NCBI RefSeq assembly: GCF_014652895.1
Contig: NZ_BMZR01000008.1
Coordinates: forward strand, 1-64,000
Source: Psychrobacter glaciei
Lineage (GTDB): Bacteria; Pseudomonadota; Gammaproteobacteria; Pseudomonadales; Moraxellaceae
Length of the DNA stretch: 64,000 nt
Direction of reading: 5' to 3'
The notes below the pieces were generated by a model that was given only the letters and a program-made list of their open reading frames with translations, was not told the origin of the DNA and ran no database searches. The position numbers and the translations under genes were made by a program. How positions within the stretch are numbered: position 1 is the first letter of the stretch; every line of letters begins with the position of its first letter. This document shows positions 9,259 to 17,042 of this stretch, piece after piece.

Positions 9259-10755
9259 ATGAACGAAGGGATAGTAAGTTGGTTTAATAACATCGTAAAT
9301 TATGGTGTCAGTATTATCTGGGGTAACAATGACTGGTTAATTGCGAGCAATCCTTGGTATGGATTACTGATGTTCGTGCTGATTGGCGCAGGTCTTTATT
9401 TTACCGTGGCCACACGTTTTATACAGTTTCGCCACTTTGGTCACATGTGGCAGCTGTTACGTGTCTCAAACCAAGGGCGCAAAGATGGTGGTATCAGCTC
9501 GTTTGAGGCACTGATGACCTCACTCGCGGCGCGCGTTGGTACGGGTAACTTGGCAGGGGTCGCGATTGCCATTTATCTCGGTGGTCCGGGGGCTGTTTTT
9601 TGGATGTGGATGACAGCGATAGTCGGCATGTCGACCAGCTTTATTGAGTCAACTTTGGCGCAAGCATACAAGGTGCCGCATAACGATAACGTTTACCGCG
9701 GTGGACCAGCTTACTATATTGAAAAAGGTCTGGGTAAACGCTGGCTAGCGATATTTTTCTCGTTATGTTTGCTGGTGGCTTTTGGTTTGGCGTTCAATGG
9801 CGTGCAATCAAATACCATTGCTCAAGCAACCAATGAAGCCTTTGGTATCCCAACATGGATGACAGGCTTAATATTAGTAGTACTGGTGGCGCCAGTGGTG
9901 TTTGGTGGTTTACGCTCAGTGGCTCGTATCGCGGGTAAAATTGTGCCGGTGATGGCGATTTTATATATCTTATTGGCGCTATTCATTATCGTTACTAACT
10001 TTAGCCAATTCCCCGCAGCGATTGCGTTAATTGTAAAATCCGCCTTTGGTTTTGAGCAGGCAGCGGGCGGGGTCATCGGCTACGGTATTGCTCAGGCGAT
10101 GATTAACGGTATCAAGCGTGGTTTGTTTTCTAACGAAGCAGGTATGGGGTCAGCCCCGAATGCGGCGGCAACAGCAAAAAGTCATCCTGACCATCCAGCA
10201 GTGCAAGGATTTATGCAAATGCTGGGCGTATTTATGGACACGCTGATTATTTGTACTGCCACCGCATCGATTATTATCTTATCGGGTGTGGTTGACCCGA
10301 ACGTTGAGCAAGAAGGTATTCAGCTTACGCAGTTGGCGTTGTCCCAGTATGTTGGTGATTTGGGTGTGGTCTTCGTCGCGATTGCTATTTTCTTTTTCTC
10401 ATTTACGTCCATTATTGCCAATTATAGCTACGGTGAATCAAATCTTGAGTTTATCTCTGGTGCCAAAAACGCCAAAGTGATGATTATGATTTTCCGTTTT
10501 ATGGTGTTGGGTATGGTCTTTGTCGGTGCGATTGCTAGTTTGCCTGCCATCTGGAACTTCGCTGATTTGTCGATGGGTCTGATGGCCTTGGTCAACTTAG
10601 TGGCGATTTTGCTTTTGTCTCCAGTAGCACTTAGAATTTTGCGTGACTACGAGCGTCAGATTAAAGAGGGCAAAACTGGGGATCAGATTAAGTTCAATCC
10701 TGATGACTTTGTGAAGTTAAAAGACGAAGCCAATCGTGATGCCTGGACGGATTAA
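9259..10755 (+). CDS. Alanine/glycine:cation symporter (AGCS family)
   Basis: Sodium-coupled uptake of alanine or glycine across the inner membrane. The 498-residue protein shows AGCS hallmarks: FEALMTSLAARVGTGNLAGV at about 85-104, GGPGAVFWMWMTAIVGMST at about 108-126, the motif NGIKRGLFSNEAGMGSAPNA at about 285-304, and about eleven hydrophobic segments. The length is normal for the family. GGGAG lies 9 nt before the ATG. Monocistronic, closed by a bidirectional terminator. Confidence 0.92.
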   Translation: MNEGIVSWFNNIVNYGVSIIWGNNDWLIASNPWYGLLMFVLIGAGLYFTVATRFIQFRHFGHMWQLLRVSNQGRKDGGISSFEALMTSLAARVGTGNLAGVAIAIYLGGPGAVFWMWMTAIVGMSTSFIESTLAQAYKVPHNDNVYRGGPAYYIEKGLGKRWLAIFFSLCLLVAFGLAFNGVQSNTIAQATNEAFGIPTWMTGLILVVLVAPVVFGGLRSVARIAGKIVPVMAILYILLALFIIVTNFSQFPAAIALIVKSAFGFEQAAGGVIGYGIAQAMINGIKRGLFSNEAGMGSAPNAAATAKSHPDHPAVQGFMQMLGVFMDTLIICTATASIIILSGVVDPNVEQEGIQLTQLALSQYVGDLGVVFVAIAIFFFSFTSIIANYSYGESNLEFISGAKNAKVMIMIFRFMVLGMVFVGAIASLPAIWNFADLSMGLMALVNLVAILLLSPVALRILRDYERQIKEGKTGDQIKFNPDDFVKLKDEANRDAWTD

Positions 10756-10798
10756 GTTGACAGATTAGTTGTGATTGTTAAATAAAGTGTATGAGTAC

Positions 10799-10833
10799 AA
10801 AAAAACCGCCCTTATTATTAAGAGCGGTTTTTT
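10799..10833. terminator. bidirectional terminator between AGCS and ETF-QO genes
   Basis: Stem of about 13 bp with one mismatch (10801-10813 against 10820-10832), with A run on the left and T run on the right. Lies between convergent genes ending at 10755 and 10862 and can serve both. Confidence 0.88.
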
Positions 10834-10861
10834 ATTGATTTCTATTTATCTCAATCATGAC

Positions 10862-12814
10862 TTACATGTTTGGATAGTTAGGACCGCCGCCACCTTCGGG
10901 CGTCACCCAAGTAATGTTCTGCGAAGGATCTTTGATGTCACAGGTTTTACAATGTACGCAGTTTTGCGCATTGATAACAAACTTAGCACCTTCCGCATCT
11001 TTGACCACTTCATAGACACCCGCTGGGCAGTACAAACGTGCTGGCTCAGCATATAGGGGTAAGTTGATTGAAATAGGCACCGTTTGATCGGTGAGTTTCA
11101 AATGCGTTGGTTGATCTTCGGTATGGTTGGTGTTAGAGATAAATACCGACGACAACTTGTCAAATATCAGCTTGCCATCAGGCTTGAGGTAGGTTGGCTG
11201 ATAAGCGTGGTTGGCACGCTCTAGCTGATCGTAATCTGGAAGGTTATCGTGCAAGGTAAATGGCATTTTACCTTTCAATAAATTGTGCTCGATAAAGGTA
11301 AACGCTCCACCCATAAACAGACCCATACGATGTATCGCAGGTGAGAAGTTGCGCGACTCGTAGTTATCTTTATACAACCATGACTCTTTATACATGGTGG
11401 TATAAGCAATCACTTCATCGTGCTGACGATCTGCTTGTAATGCTTCAAAAATAGCTTCGGCTGCCAGCATGCCTGACTTCATCGACGTGTGCGTACCTTT
11501 GATTTTTGCTGGGTTCAAGAATCCAGCATCATCACCGACCAATACACCACCTGGGAAGGTGAATTTTGGTAGTGAGTTTAAGCCACCTTTAGTCAAAGCA
11601 CGAGCACCGTAAGAAATGCGCTTACCACCTTCGAGTACATTTTTAATGACAGGATGCGTCTTTAGGCGCTGCATTTCATCGAATGGTGACATGTATGGAT
11701 TGTGATAGGACAGATCTGCGACGAGACCAAAACTGACTTGGTTGTTTTCGTCGAAGTATAACCACCACCCACCAGTAGAGCCTGTTTCGGTCAATGGCCA
11801 GCCAAGTCCGTGCATGACCACGCCTTGCTCGTGTTTCTCTGGGACAACTTCCCACAATTCTTTTAGACCAATACCGTAATGCTGAGGATCTGAGTCTTTA
11901 TCAAGATCAAAACGGCTGATTAAGCGCTTGCCTAGATGACCACGGCTACCTTCGGCAAAAATAGTGTATTTGGCAAGCAGCTCGTAACCGGGTTCAAAGC
12001 TTGGCTTGGCTTCGCCATTGGCGGCGACACCCATATCACCAGTTAGGATACCGCGTACCGAACCATCGTCGTTATACAAAATATCATCAGCTGGGAAGCC
12101 TGGGAACATCATGACTTCTAGCTCTTCAGCTTGTACTGCTAACCAACGAACCACATTACCTAGCGAGACAATATAGTTACCGTCATTGTGCATCGGCGCT
12201 GGAATCAACGGATCAGGCACTTTAGTAGAGCGGGTGGCTGAATTTAAGTAGTAGAAGCGATCTTCGGTGGCTGGTACGTTTAGCGGTGCGCCTTTTTCTT
12301 TCCAGTCTGGTATCAGCTCATTTAAAGCACGAGGCTCGATAACAGCGCCAGATAAGGTATGAGCACCGAATTCAGAGCCTTTTTCGACCACACAAACCAT
12401 AAATTCATCGTTGCCAGCTTTAATAGCGAGCTGACGCAGACGAATCGCAGCAGATAGACCAGCAGGTCCGCCGCCAACGATAATAACGTCAAATTCCATG
12501 GATTCGCGCTCAATCTCAGGCTCTGCCGCGACAAGTTCTACTACTGGCTCAGGCGTTTTTTCGACCGCTACTTTCTCAGCAGGCTCTTTATCCATGGCGA
12601 CCGTTTCGATTGCTTTTTCTGTCGCAGTTTCATTGGTCTCTGCTTTATCAAGGTCGGCGGTTTCGACAGCAACTTCTTCAGCTGGTGCTTCTTTGGTCAG
12701 CGTCGTTGACTCTGGTGTTGTGGTGTCTGGCTTGGCCGTATCTGTCGCGACTGGTGCATCAGTGCGAACGCTATCACCGTCGACGACTGGCTTTTGATTG
12801 TCTTGCTCTTGCAT
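10862..12814 (-). CDS. etfD: Electron transfer flavoprotein-ubiquinone oxidoreductase
   Basis: Inner-membrane-associated FAD/4Fe-4S enzyme that moves electrons from ETF, reduced by acyl-CoA and other dehydrogenases, to ubiquinone. The FAD dinucleotide-binding loop GGGPAG is at 114-119, GVVMHGLGWPL and the quinone-side region follow, and the C terminus carries the ferredoxin-like cluster with Cys in NCVHCKTCDIKDP plus an upstream CPAGVYE cysteine. Family members usually begin close to the MEFDVIIVG segment; here a ~105-residue Glu/Thr/Ala/Lys-rich, low-complexity N-terminal extension precedes it. The start is well supported (TAGGAGT 6 nt before the ATG), so the extension is likely translated. 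Works with fadBA elsewhere in the window. Confidence 0.93.
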   Translation of the reverse strand: MQEQDNQKPVVDGDSVRTDAPVATDTAKPDTTTPESTTLTKEAPAEEVAVETADLDKAETNETATEKAIETVAMDKEPAEKVAVEKTPEPVVELVAAEPEIERESMEFDVIIVGGGPAGLSAAIRLRQLAIKAGNDEFMVCVVEKGSEFGAHTLSGAVIEPRALNELIPDWKEKGAPLNVPATEDRFYYLNSATRSTKVPDPLIPAPMHNDGNYIVSLGNVVRWLAVQAEELEVMMFPGFPADDILYNDDGSVRGILTGDMGVAANGEAKPSFEPGYELLAKYTIFAEGSRGHLGKRLISRFDLDKDSDPQHYGIGLKELWEVVPEKHEQGVVMHGLGWPLTETGSTGGWWLYFDENNQVSFGLVADLSYHNPYMSPFDEMQRLKTHPVIKNVLEGGKRISYGARALTKGGLNSLPKFTFPGGVLVGDDAGFLNPAKIKGTHTSMKSGMLAAEAIFEALQADRQHDEVIAYTTMYKESWLYKDNYESRNFSPAIHRMGLFMGGAFTFIEHNLLKGKMPFTLHDNLPDYDQLERANHAYQPTYLKPDGKLIFDKLSSVFISNTNHTEDQPTHLKLTDQTVPISINLPLYAEPARLYCPAGVYEVVKDAEGAKFVINAQNCVHCKTCDIKDPSQNITWVTPEGGGGPNYPNM

Positions 12815-13239
12815 ACCTACTCCTAAACTTTTAGTGGCTTATCTCAGGGCATCATTAGCTTAACAATTGCATAATAAGGCTTGCGGCGCTAATTTCACTC
12901 AGACATATGGCTGCTCGACAGAAACTGTCTTTGCGGCATCAATTGACAACGTTGCTAGTAAACTAAACCTAGTAGTTAAACCCAGTTAATGAAAAACTAT
13001 TAACACATCACCTAAAATGTGTCGTTAATACAACGCTCACTTGACTGTTTCAATAAAAAATCGTTACTCATTATAAAAGAAAAGTCCTATAAACACGATA
13101 CGCATTTACGAGTATCAGTGTTAAGGTGAAATTCATGTAGCAAAGGTATAATGTTGATATGGTCTCATCATACCCGAAACTAAAATTTATAGTAATAACA
13201 GATTTGCCAAACTTTAATTACTAGGTAAAGGATGAACTG
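12815..13239. other. intergenic promoter region
   Basis: 425 nt between the divergent ETF-QO and DUF1285 genes. A TATAAT hexamer at 13147-13152 is a possible -10 for the plus-strand gene, but no good -35 sits 16-18 nt before it. Nothing else recognisable. Confidence 0.35.
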
Positions 13240-13923
13240 ATGAGTAATGACAATAGTAAGATAGATAATAATACACAAAGTAGCGCTAATAGCCCACAGA
13301 ACATGGCATCCAACCAAAATCCGATGAAAGCACTTAACCAGTATTTAAAGTCTGCCGCAGGCACACGCGAGGGAAGAGCGATACCACCACTGGAAAAATG
13401 GCACCCTGAACAAGTGGATGATATGGATTTGGTGATTAAAGCCAACGGTGAGTGGTGGCATGAAGGCGGACAAATGACCAGAGAGTCATTGGTGAGCTTA
13501 TTTGCCACTATCTTATGGAAAGAAGAAAATAATGGCGTAGCAGAGTATTTTTTAAAGACACCCGTACAAAAACTTCGCATTCAGGTAGAAGATGCACCAT
13601 TATTGATTAATGATGTCGGTATCGTCGATGAAGCTAATAATAGCTGGCTAGAATTTACTACAACGACTGGTGATGTGGTACGTTTAGATGACGAGCATCC
13701 AATTACTTTACGGGCTTATAGCCTTGATTGCACTACTGACGACCAATCTGACGTGCAAGTAAGACCTTATATGCCAGTCAGAAACGGCTTGACTGCATTA
13801 ATTGGTCGTAATGTTTTTTATCATTTGACTGAAATCGGCGAGCTGACAGAGCAAAGGGGTGAGACGATACTAACCTTGCAAAGTGGTGGTCGGTCTTACG
13901 AGCTTTCTATGCCAACTGGCTAA
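13240..13923 (+). CDS. DUF1285 domain-containing protein
   Basis: Conserved cytoplasmic protein of unknown function. Residues about 45-225 match the DUF1285 pattern: PPLEKWHPE, DLVIKANGEWWHEGGQMTRE, ILWKEENN, YFLKTPVQKLRIQVEDAPLLI, and a C-terminal PVRNGLTALIGRNVFYHL. The first 45 residues are Asn/Ser-rich and look disordered. AAAGGA 7 nt before the ATG supports the start. Sits upstream of murI, separated by about 150 nt that contain a tandem repeat. Confidence 0.85.
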   Translation: MSNDNSKIDNNTQSSANSPQNMASNQNPMKALNQYLKSAAGTREGRAIPPLEKWHPEQVDDMDLVIKANGEWWHEGGQMTRESLVSLFATILWKEENNGVAEYFLKTPVQKLRIQVEDAPLLINDVGIVDEANNSWLEFTTTTGDVVRLDDEHPITLRAYSLDCTTDDQSDVQVRPYMPVRNGLTALIGRNVFYHLTEIGELTEQRGETILTLQSGGRSYELSMPTG

Positions 13924-13970
13924 TTATTACTAAGTCTTATTTATTATTGCGATAAGCTGCCTTTCTACTT

Positions 13971-14027
13971 ATATTAAGAGTAGTATTCTACATTAAGAGT
14001 AATGTTTTATATTAAGCGTAACATTTG
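13971..14027. repeat. three imperfect 19-nt tandem repeats upstream of murI
   Basis: Units at 13971-13989, 13990-14008 and 14009-14027 share the core ATTAAG(A/C)GTA. Pairwise they match at 14-15 of 19 positions. The array ends about 50 nt before the murI start, in what is probably its promoter or leader. Confidence 0.8.
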
Positions 14028-14056
14028 AAAATTGCTATCAAAATGAAGGTATCGAT

Positions 14057-14083
14057 ATGAAGACAGCGGTAGCGTACCGATGA
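14057..14083 (+). CDS. possible 8-codon leader ORF coupled to murI
   Basis: ATG at 14057, preceded by AAGG with 7-nt spacing, opens an 8-codon frame (MKTAVAYR). Its TGA overlaps the murI ATG as ATGA. The murI ATG itself lacks a good ribosome site, so ribosomes ending this leader could re-initiate on murI. Whether it is translated is inference. Confidence 0.4.
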   Translation: MKTAVAYR

Positions 14084-15072
14084 ATATTGCTGCAACCAAT
14101 CTGTTAAACGTAGTTGAGAGGTCATCTATTTCTGTTGAAAAGCGAGATTTTCAAAAATCTGTTATTGATACTGCTAAAAATGCCACTTCGGTTAGCCAAG
14201 CTATGATTAATAAAGAGCGCAACGCCCCGATTGGCTTATTTGATTCTGGTATAGGTGGTCTGTCTGTCTATCTGCATTTAGCTCAGCAACTGCCTGCCGA
14301 GCGTTATATTTATTATGCAGACACCTTGCATGTGCCGTATGGCAATCGTGATAGTGAAGATATCGAAGCATTGACCCTGACAGCAGTAGAGTGGCTGTAT
14401 CAGCAGGGCTGCAAGCTCATTGTGATTGCCTGCAACAGTGCTTCTGCCTATGCTTTAGAGACAGCTAGACGATATTATCCGCAGTTGCCTATTGTCGGTT
14501 TGGTACCAGCGCTCAAGCCAGCAGTGTTGGCCAGTAAGAGCAATCACGTTGCTGTATTGGCTACCAAAGCAACTTTGAATGGCATGTTACTGAATGAAGT
14601 CATTACTGCTATTGCCAGTCCTAATCATACACTAGTGACCAAATATTTCGACCCACAGTTGGTGCCTTGGGTCGAGGCAGGTATGCCAGAGAATTGTGAG
14701 ACTGCAGAGCGGTTACGGCAGCAGCTACAGATATTTGCACAAGATGGAGTGGATCAGTTGGTACTAGGCTGTACCCATTATCCATTTTTTAAAGCATTCT
14801 TGTTGGATGAGATTGCGCAGCAACAGCTATCGATACAAGTGGTAGATTCAGGACAAGCGATCGCTGAGCGGGTCAAGCAACTCTTGGTTGCAAACCAGTT
14901 GTCTGCCTTACTTGATAGTAGCGCGAAAAATAATGGTATACAAGGTAGGGAGATGGGTAAAAAAAATCGACCTCCGTTGACTTTTTATGCGACCAAATAT
15001 GATGATAAGTTGGTTATGCTAATACAGCGCTTACTGGGTAAAGAGACGTGCTTACAGTACTATGCTCAGTAA
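14080..15072 (+). CDS. murI: Glutamate racemase
   Basis: Interconverts L- and D-glutamate, supplying D-Glu for peptidoglycan. Motifs: IGLFDSGIGG (51-60), YADTLHVPYG (about 80-89), the two catalytic cysteines in IACNSASA (Cys118) and LGCTHYPF (Cys231). At 330 residues it is longer than the usual 260-290 because of a ~48-residue N-terminal extension before the catalytic domain. An internal ATG at 14203 (MINKERNAPIG) would remove it but has no ribosome site; the 14080 ATG is coupled to a leader frame. A small hydrophilic insertion near 295-310 is also present. Confidence 0.9.
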   Translation: MNIAATNLLNVVERSSISVEKRDFQKSVIDTAKNATSVSQAMINKERNAPIGLFDSGIGGLSVYLHLAQQLPAERYIYYADTLHVPYGNRDSEDIEALTLTAVEWLYQQGCKLIVIACNSASAYALETARRYYPQLPIVGLVPALKPAVLASKSNHVAVLATKATLNGMLLNEVITAIASPNHTLVTKYFDPQLVPWVEAGMPENCETAERLRQQLQIFAQDGVDQLVLGCTHYPFFKAFLLDEIAQQQLSIQVVDSGQAIAERVKQLLVANQLSALLDSSAKNNGIQGREMGKKNRPPLTFYATKYDDKLVMLIQRLLGKETCLQYYAQ

Positions 15073-15265
15073 GCGTTGACATTGATAGGCGAAGACAAAA
15101 CTGTTTATAACCATCTCGCTATATCTGTATTAGACAGCATAGACCTGATTATAAAATAAGCTGAGCGTACCTACATAGGATTATGCTGGGCTGTGCAAGA
15201 CATGATATTTGTGCTATTTTTACGTTCATATTTATTCCTGTCATCCCCCAAGCGCAGAGGTTATT

Positions 15266-16270
15266 TTGCCAAACCGTCGTTATCACATTCATGTCATATG
15301 CGCTGACAACGATCAGTTGCTAGTGCTGGACAGTTTGGCGGTTTTTTTTCAGGCGCGCGCATTTCTAACCTACGATGTCTCCAGCAAATTACCAAAGGCC
15401 TCGTTATATGGCCGCCAATGTATCGATGCGTGCGATTATGCGTTAATGGTGGTCGGGGATAGCTACGGCACAGTACAAAATACTGGTGTCAGTCAAATGC
15501 ATTTAAGCTATTTGAATGCCAAAGCCAAACTCAAACCCTTACTAATATTAGTCAAAAAGCATCACCAGGGTGCAGATATCAGTCGGCAGTTGCAAGAGTT
15601 TATCAACACAGTCACCCAGCAAGCCAAGCATGTACATTATTATGATGCGGATACAGATATCGAGCAACTGCTTATCCAGGCCTACCATAATATGGTGATT
15701 CACTATAGTGTAAAAGACGTGTGGTTAAAGGTCAGCGAAGAATCGATAAGATTAATCAAACAAGCTTCACCTGATTCGATAATCTCTCGGCCTCCTATGA
15801 ATACGCCGCTGAAACAAAATAGCGGTGTTGTCGACGGAGGTGTTGCGGATAATGTCAGTAAGCCGATCGTCTTAACAGATACTTTTTCTATTCAGTATAG
15901 CGCGCAAGCCTATGCCGGTGGCAACTTGACAGATGTCACTAGATCGATGACATTAAGTTGGCAGGAGGTATTGTGCACGCTGATGAAAATACCTGCAACT
16001 TTCTCAAGTTACGGTTTACAAAGTGCCATGAATCGTCTCATCGCCTCCAAGGCTGAGCATGACATCAAGCAAGAGATGCCCAATGTCCACGCCGTAGCAC
16101 GCTGTCAAATCGCCCAAAAGGATCTGAACCATTTGCAACGCCAGCTAGTCGCAGCCAACTGGATACAGTTAACGACTTATGGTACGCGGGTCTCGCAAGA
16201 ATTGTGGAAATTGACTTTCTATGCTCAAAACCTATTAAAAAATAAACAACCCGCCATTCGGACTCAGTAA
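15266..16270 (+). CDS. DUF4062-like protein of unknown function
   Basis: 334 residues from a TTG start at 15266, chosen because AGAGG stands 5 nt upstream and the residues from PNRRYHIHVICAD onward look like a folded beta strand; an ATG at 15209 would add a Cys-rich, unlikely tail. The N-terminal ~125 residues resemble DUF4062: a strand, a helix of an AVFF type, then CDYALMVVGDSYGTVQNTGVSQMHLSY and KPLLILVKKH, as in the nucleotide-binding-like alpha/beta fold with a GxxYG motif. The C-terminal ~150 residues look helical and include a segment that may be a winged helix. Function unknown; follows murI by about 190 nt on the same strand. Confidence 0.6.
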   Translation: MPNRRYHIHVICADNDQLLVLDSLAVFFQARAFLTYDVSSKLPKASLYGRQCIDACDYALMVVGDSYGTVQNTGVSQMHLSYLNAKAKLKPLLILVKKHHQGADISRQLQEFINTVTQQAKHVHYYDADTDIEQLLIQAYHNMVIHYSVKDVWLKVSEESIRLIKQASPDSIISRPPMNTPLKQNSGVVDGGVADNVSKPIVLTDTFSIQYSAQAYAGGNLTDVTRSMTLSWQEVLCTLMKIPATFSSYGLQSAMNRLIASKAEHDIKQEMPNVHAVARCQIAQKDLNHLQRQLVAANWIQLTTYGTRVSQELWKLTFYAQNLLKNKQPAIRTQ

Positions 16271-16574
16271 TGGTCATTAAAAGCTTTAATCAATGGCATG
16301 GTAAAGATTGTCAACGGATTTCCTGTGCTTCCTACTACGTTTTGTAATACAAAGCATACGCGTCAACGGTTGTGAATCTAGCCAAGACTCTTGATAATAA
16401 AGCTCATCAACGTAAAAAATATTTTATGATATTGGTTATTGGAACAATAGTTATTGAGATAATAACTGAGATGAAAACAATTCAAATGGTGTACTAGCCT
16501 ATATAAACTTATCTAGCGTAAAAACGACAAACATAAAAGCGTATAATAATATTGACTGATTAAGGAGCACTATC
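16271..16574. other. intergenic spacer
   Basis: 304 nt of AT-rich sequence. TATAAT at 16542-16547 is 27 nt before the next start and could be its -10. Otherwise I see nothing in it. Confidence 0.3.
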
Positions 16575-16874
16575 ATGAGTAATGATAAACATGACGAGTT
16601 AAGAAAAGAGATTGATGGTCTAGAGAAAACCATGCACGCTGCTGAACAGTATCACACGCTAGAAGAGCAAGTGGCTGATATGAAGCGCCGTGGCATCGAC
16701 CCTAGTAAAGCCTATAAAGATTGGGACAAAAAACAGGAAGACGAAGATTGGGGCAACGATACTTGGAAAGAAAATGGTAAATGGGAGCCGAAGACGCCTG
16801 CGGATCTGGATGATAAAGCCCGTGAAAATTGGGATGGTGATAATGGTAAACCCAATCCACCACCGATCGTATAA
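16575..16874 (+). CDS. Small acidic hypothetical protein
   Basis: 99-residue highly charged protein with no signal or membrane segment. The first half (about 3-45) is a probable amphipathic helix (KHDELRKEIDGLEKTMHAAE and on); the second half is Trp-, Asp- and Pro-rich (DWGNDTW, NGKWEPKTPADLDD, GKPNPPP) and probably disordered. A good ribosome site, TAAGGAG, lies 8 nt before the ATG and a terminator follows, so it is very likely expressed. I do not recognise a family. Confidence 0.7.
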   Translation: MSNDKHDELRKEIDGLEKTMHAAEQYHTLEEQVADMKRRGIDPSKAYKDWDKKQEDEDWGNDTWKENGKWEPKTPADLDDKARENWDGDNGKPNPPPIV

Positions 16875-16918
16875 ATAATTTTAGTAGATAATCGACCTCT
16901 ATAGATAATCGATTGATC

Positions 16919-16958
16919 AAAAAAAAGCCACGCTAATCATATTAGCGTGGCTTTTTTT
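16919..16958. terminator. strong bidirectional terminator
   Basis: Perfect 17 bp stem (16921-16937 with 16941-16957), 3-nt loop, A run on one side and T run on the other. Lies between the acidic protein gene and the convergent transglycosylase gene. Confidence 0.92.
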
Positions 16959-16990
16959 AATCCATAACAATTAGGTTTATCACAAATTTA

Positions 16991-17037
16991 GCGCATGTCC
17001 TCATTTTAAAAATGGTAATAAAAATGAGGACATGCCG
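16991..17037. repeat. 43-bp palindrome related to the MITE-like element at 59231
   Basis: Perfect 15 bp inverted repeat (16993-17007 and 17021-17035) around a 13-nt loop. Positions 16993-17028 match the right end of the 59231-59399 element (reverse complement) with one difference, then switch directly to the opposite terminal repeat. Lies 8 nt beyond the transglycosylase stop and could fold at its mRNA 3' end. Confidence 0.75.
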
Positions 17038-17042
17038 TCGTG

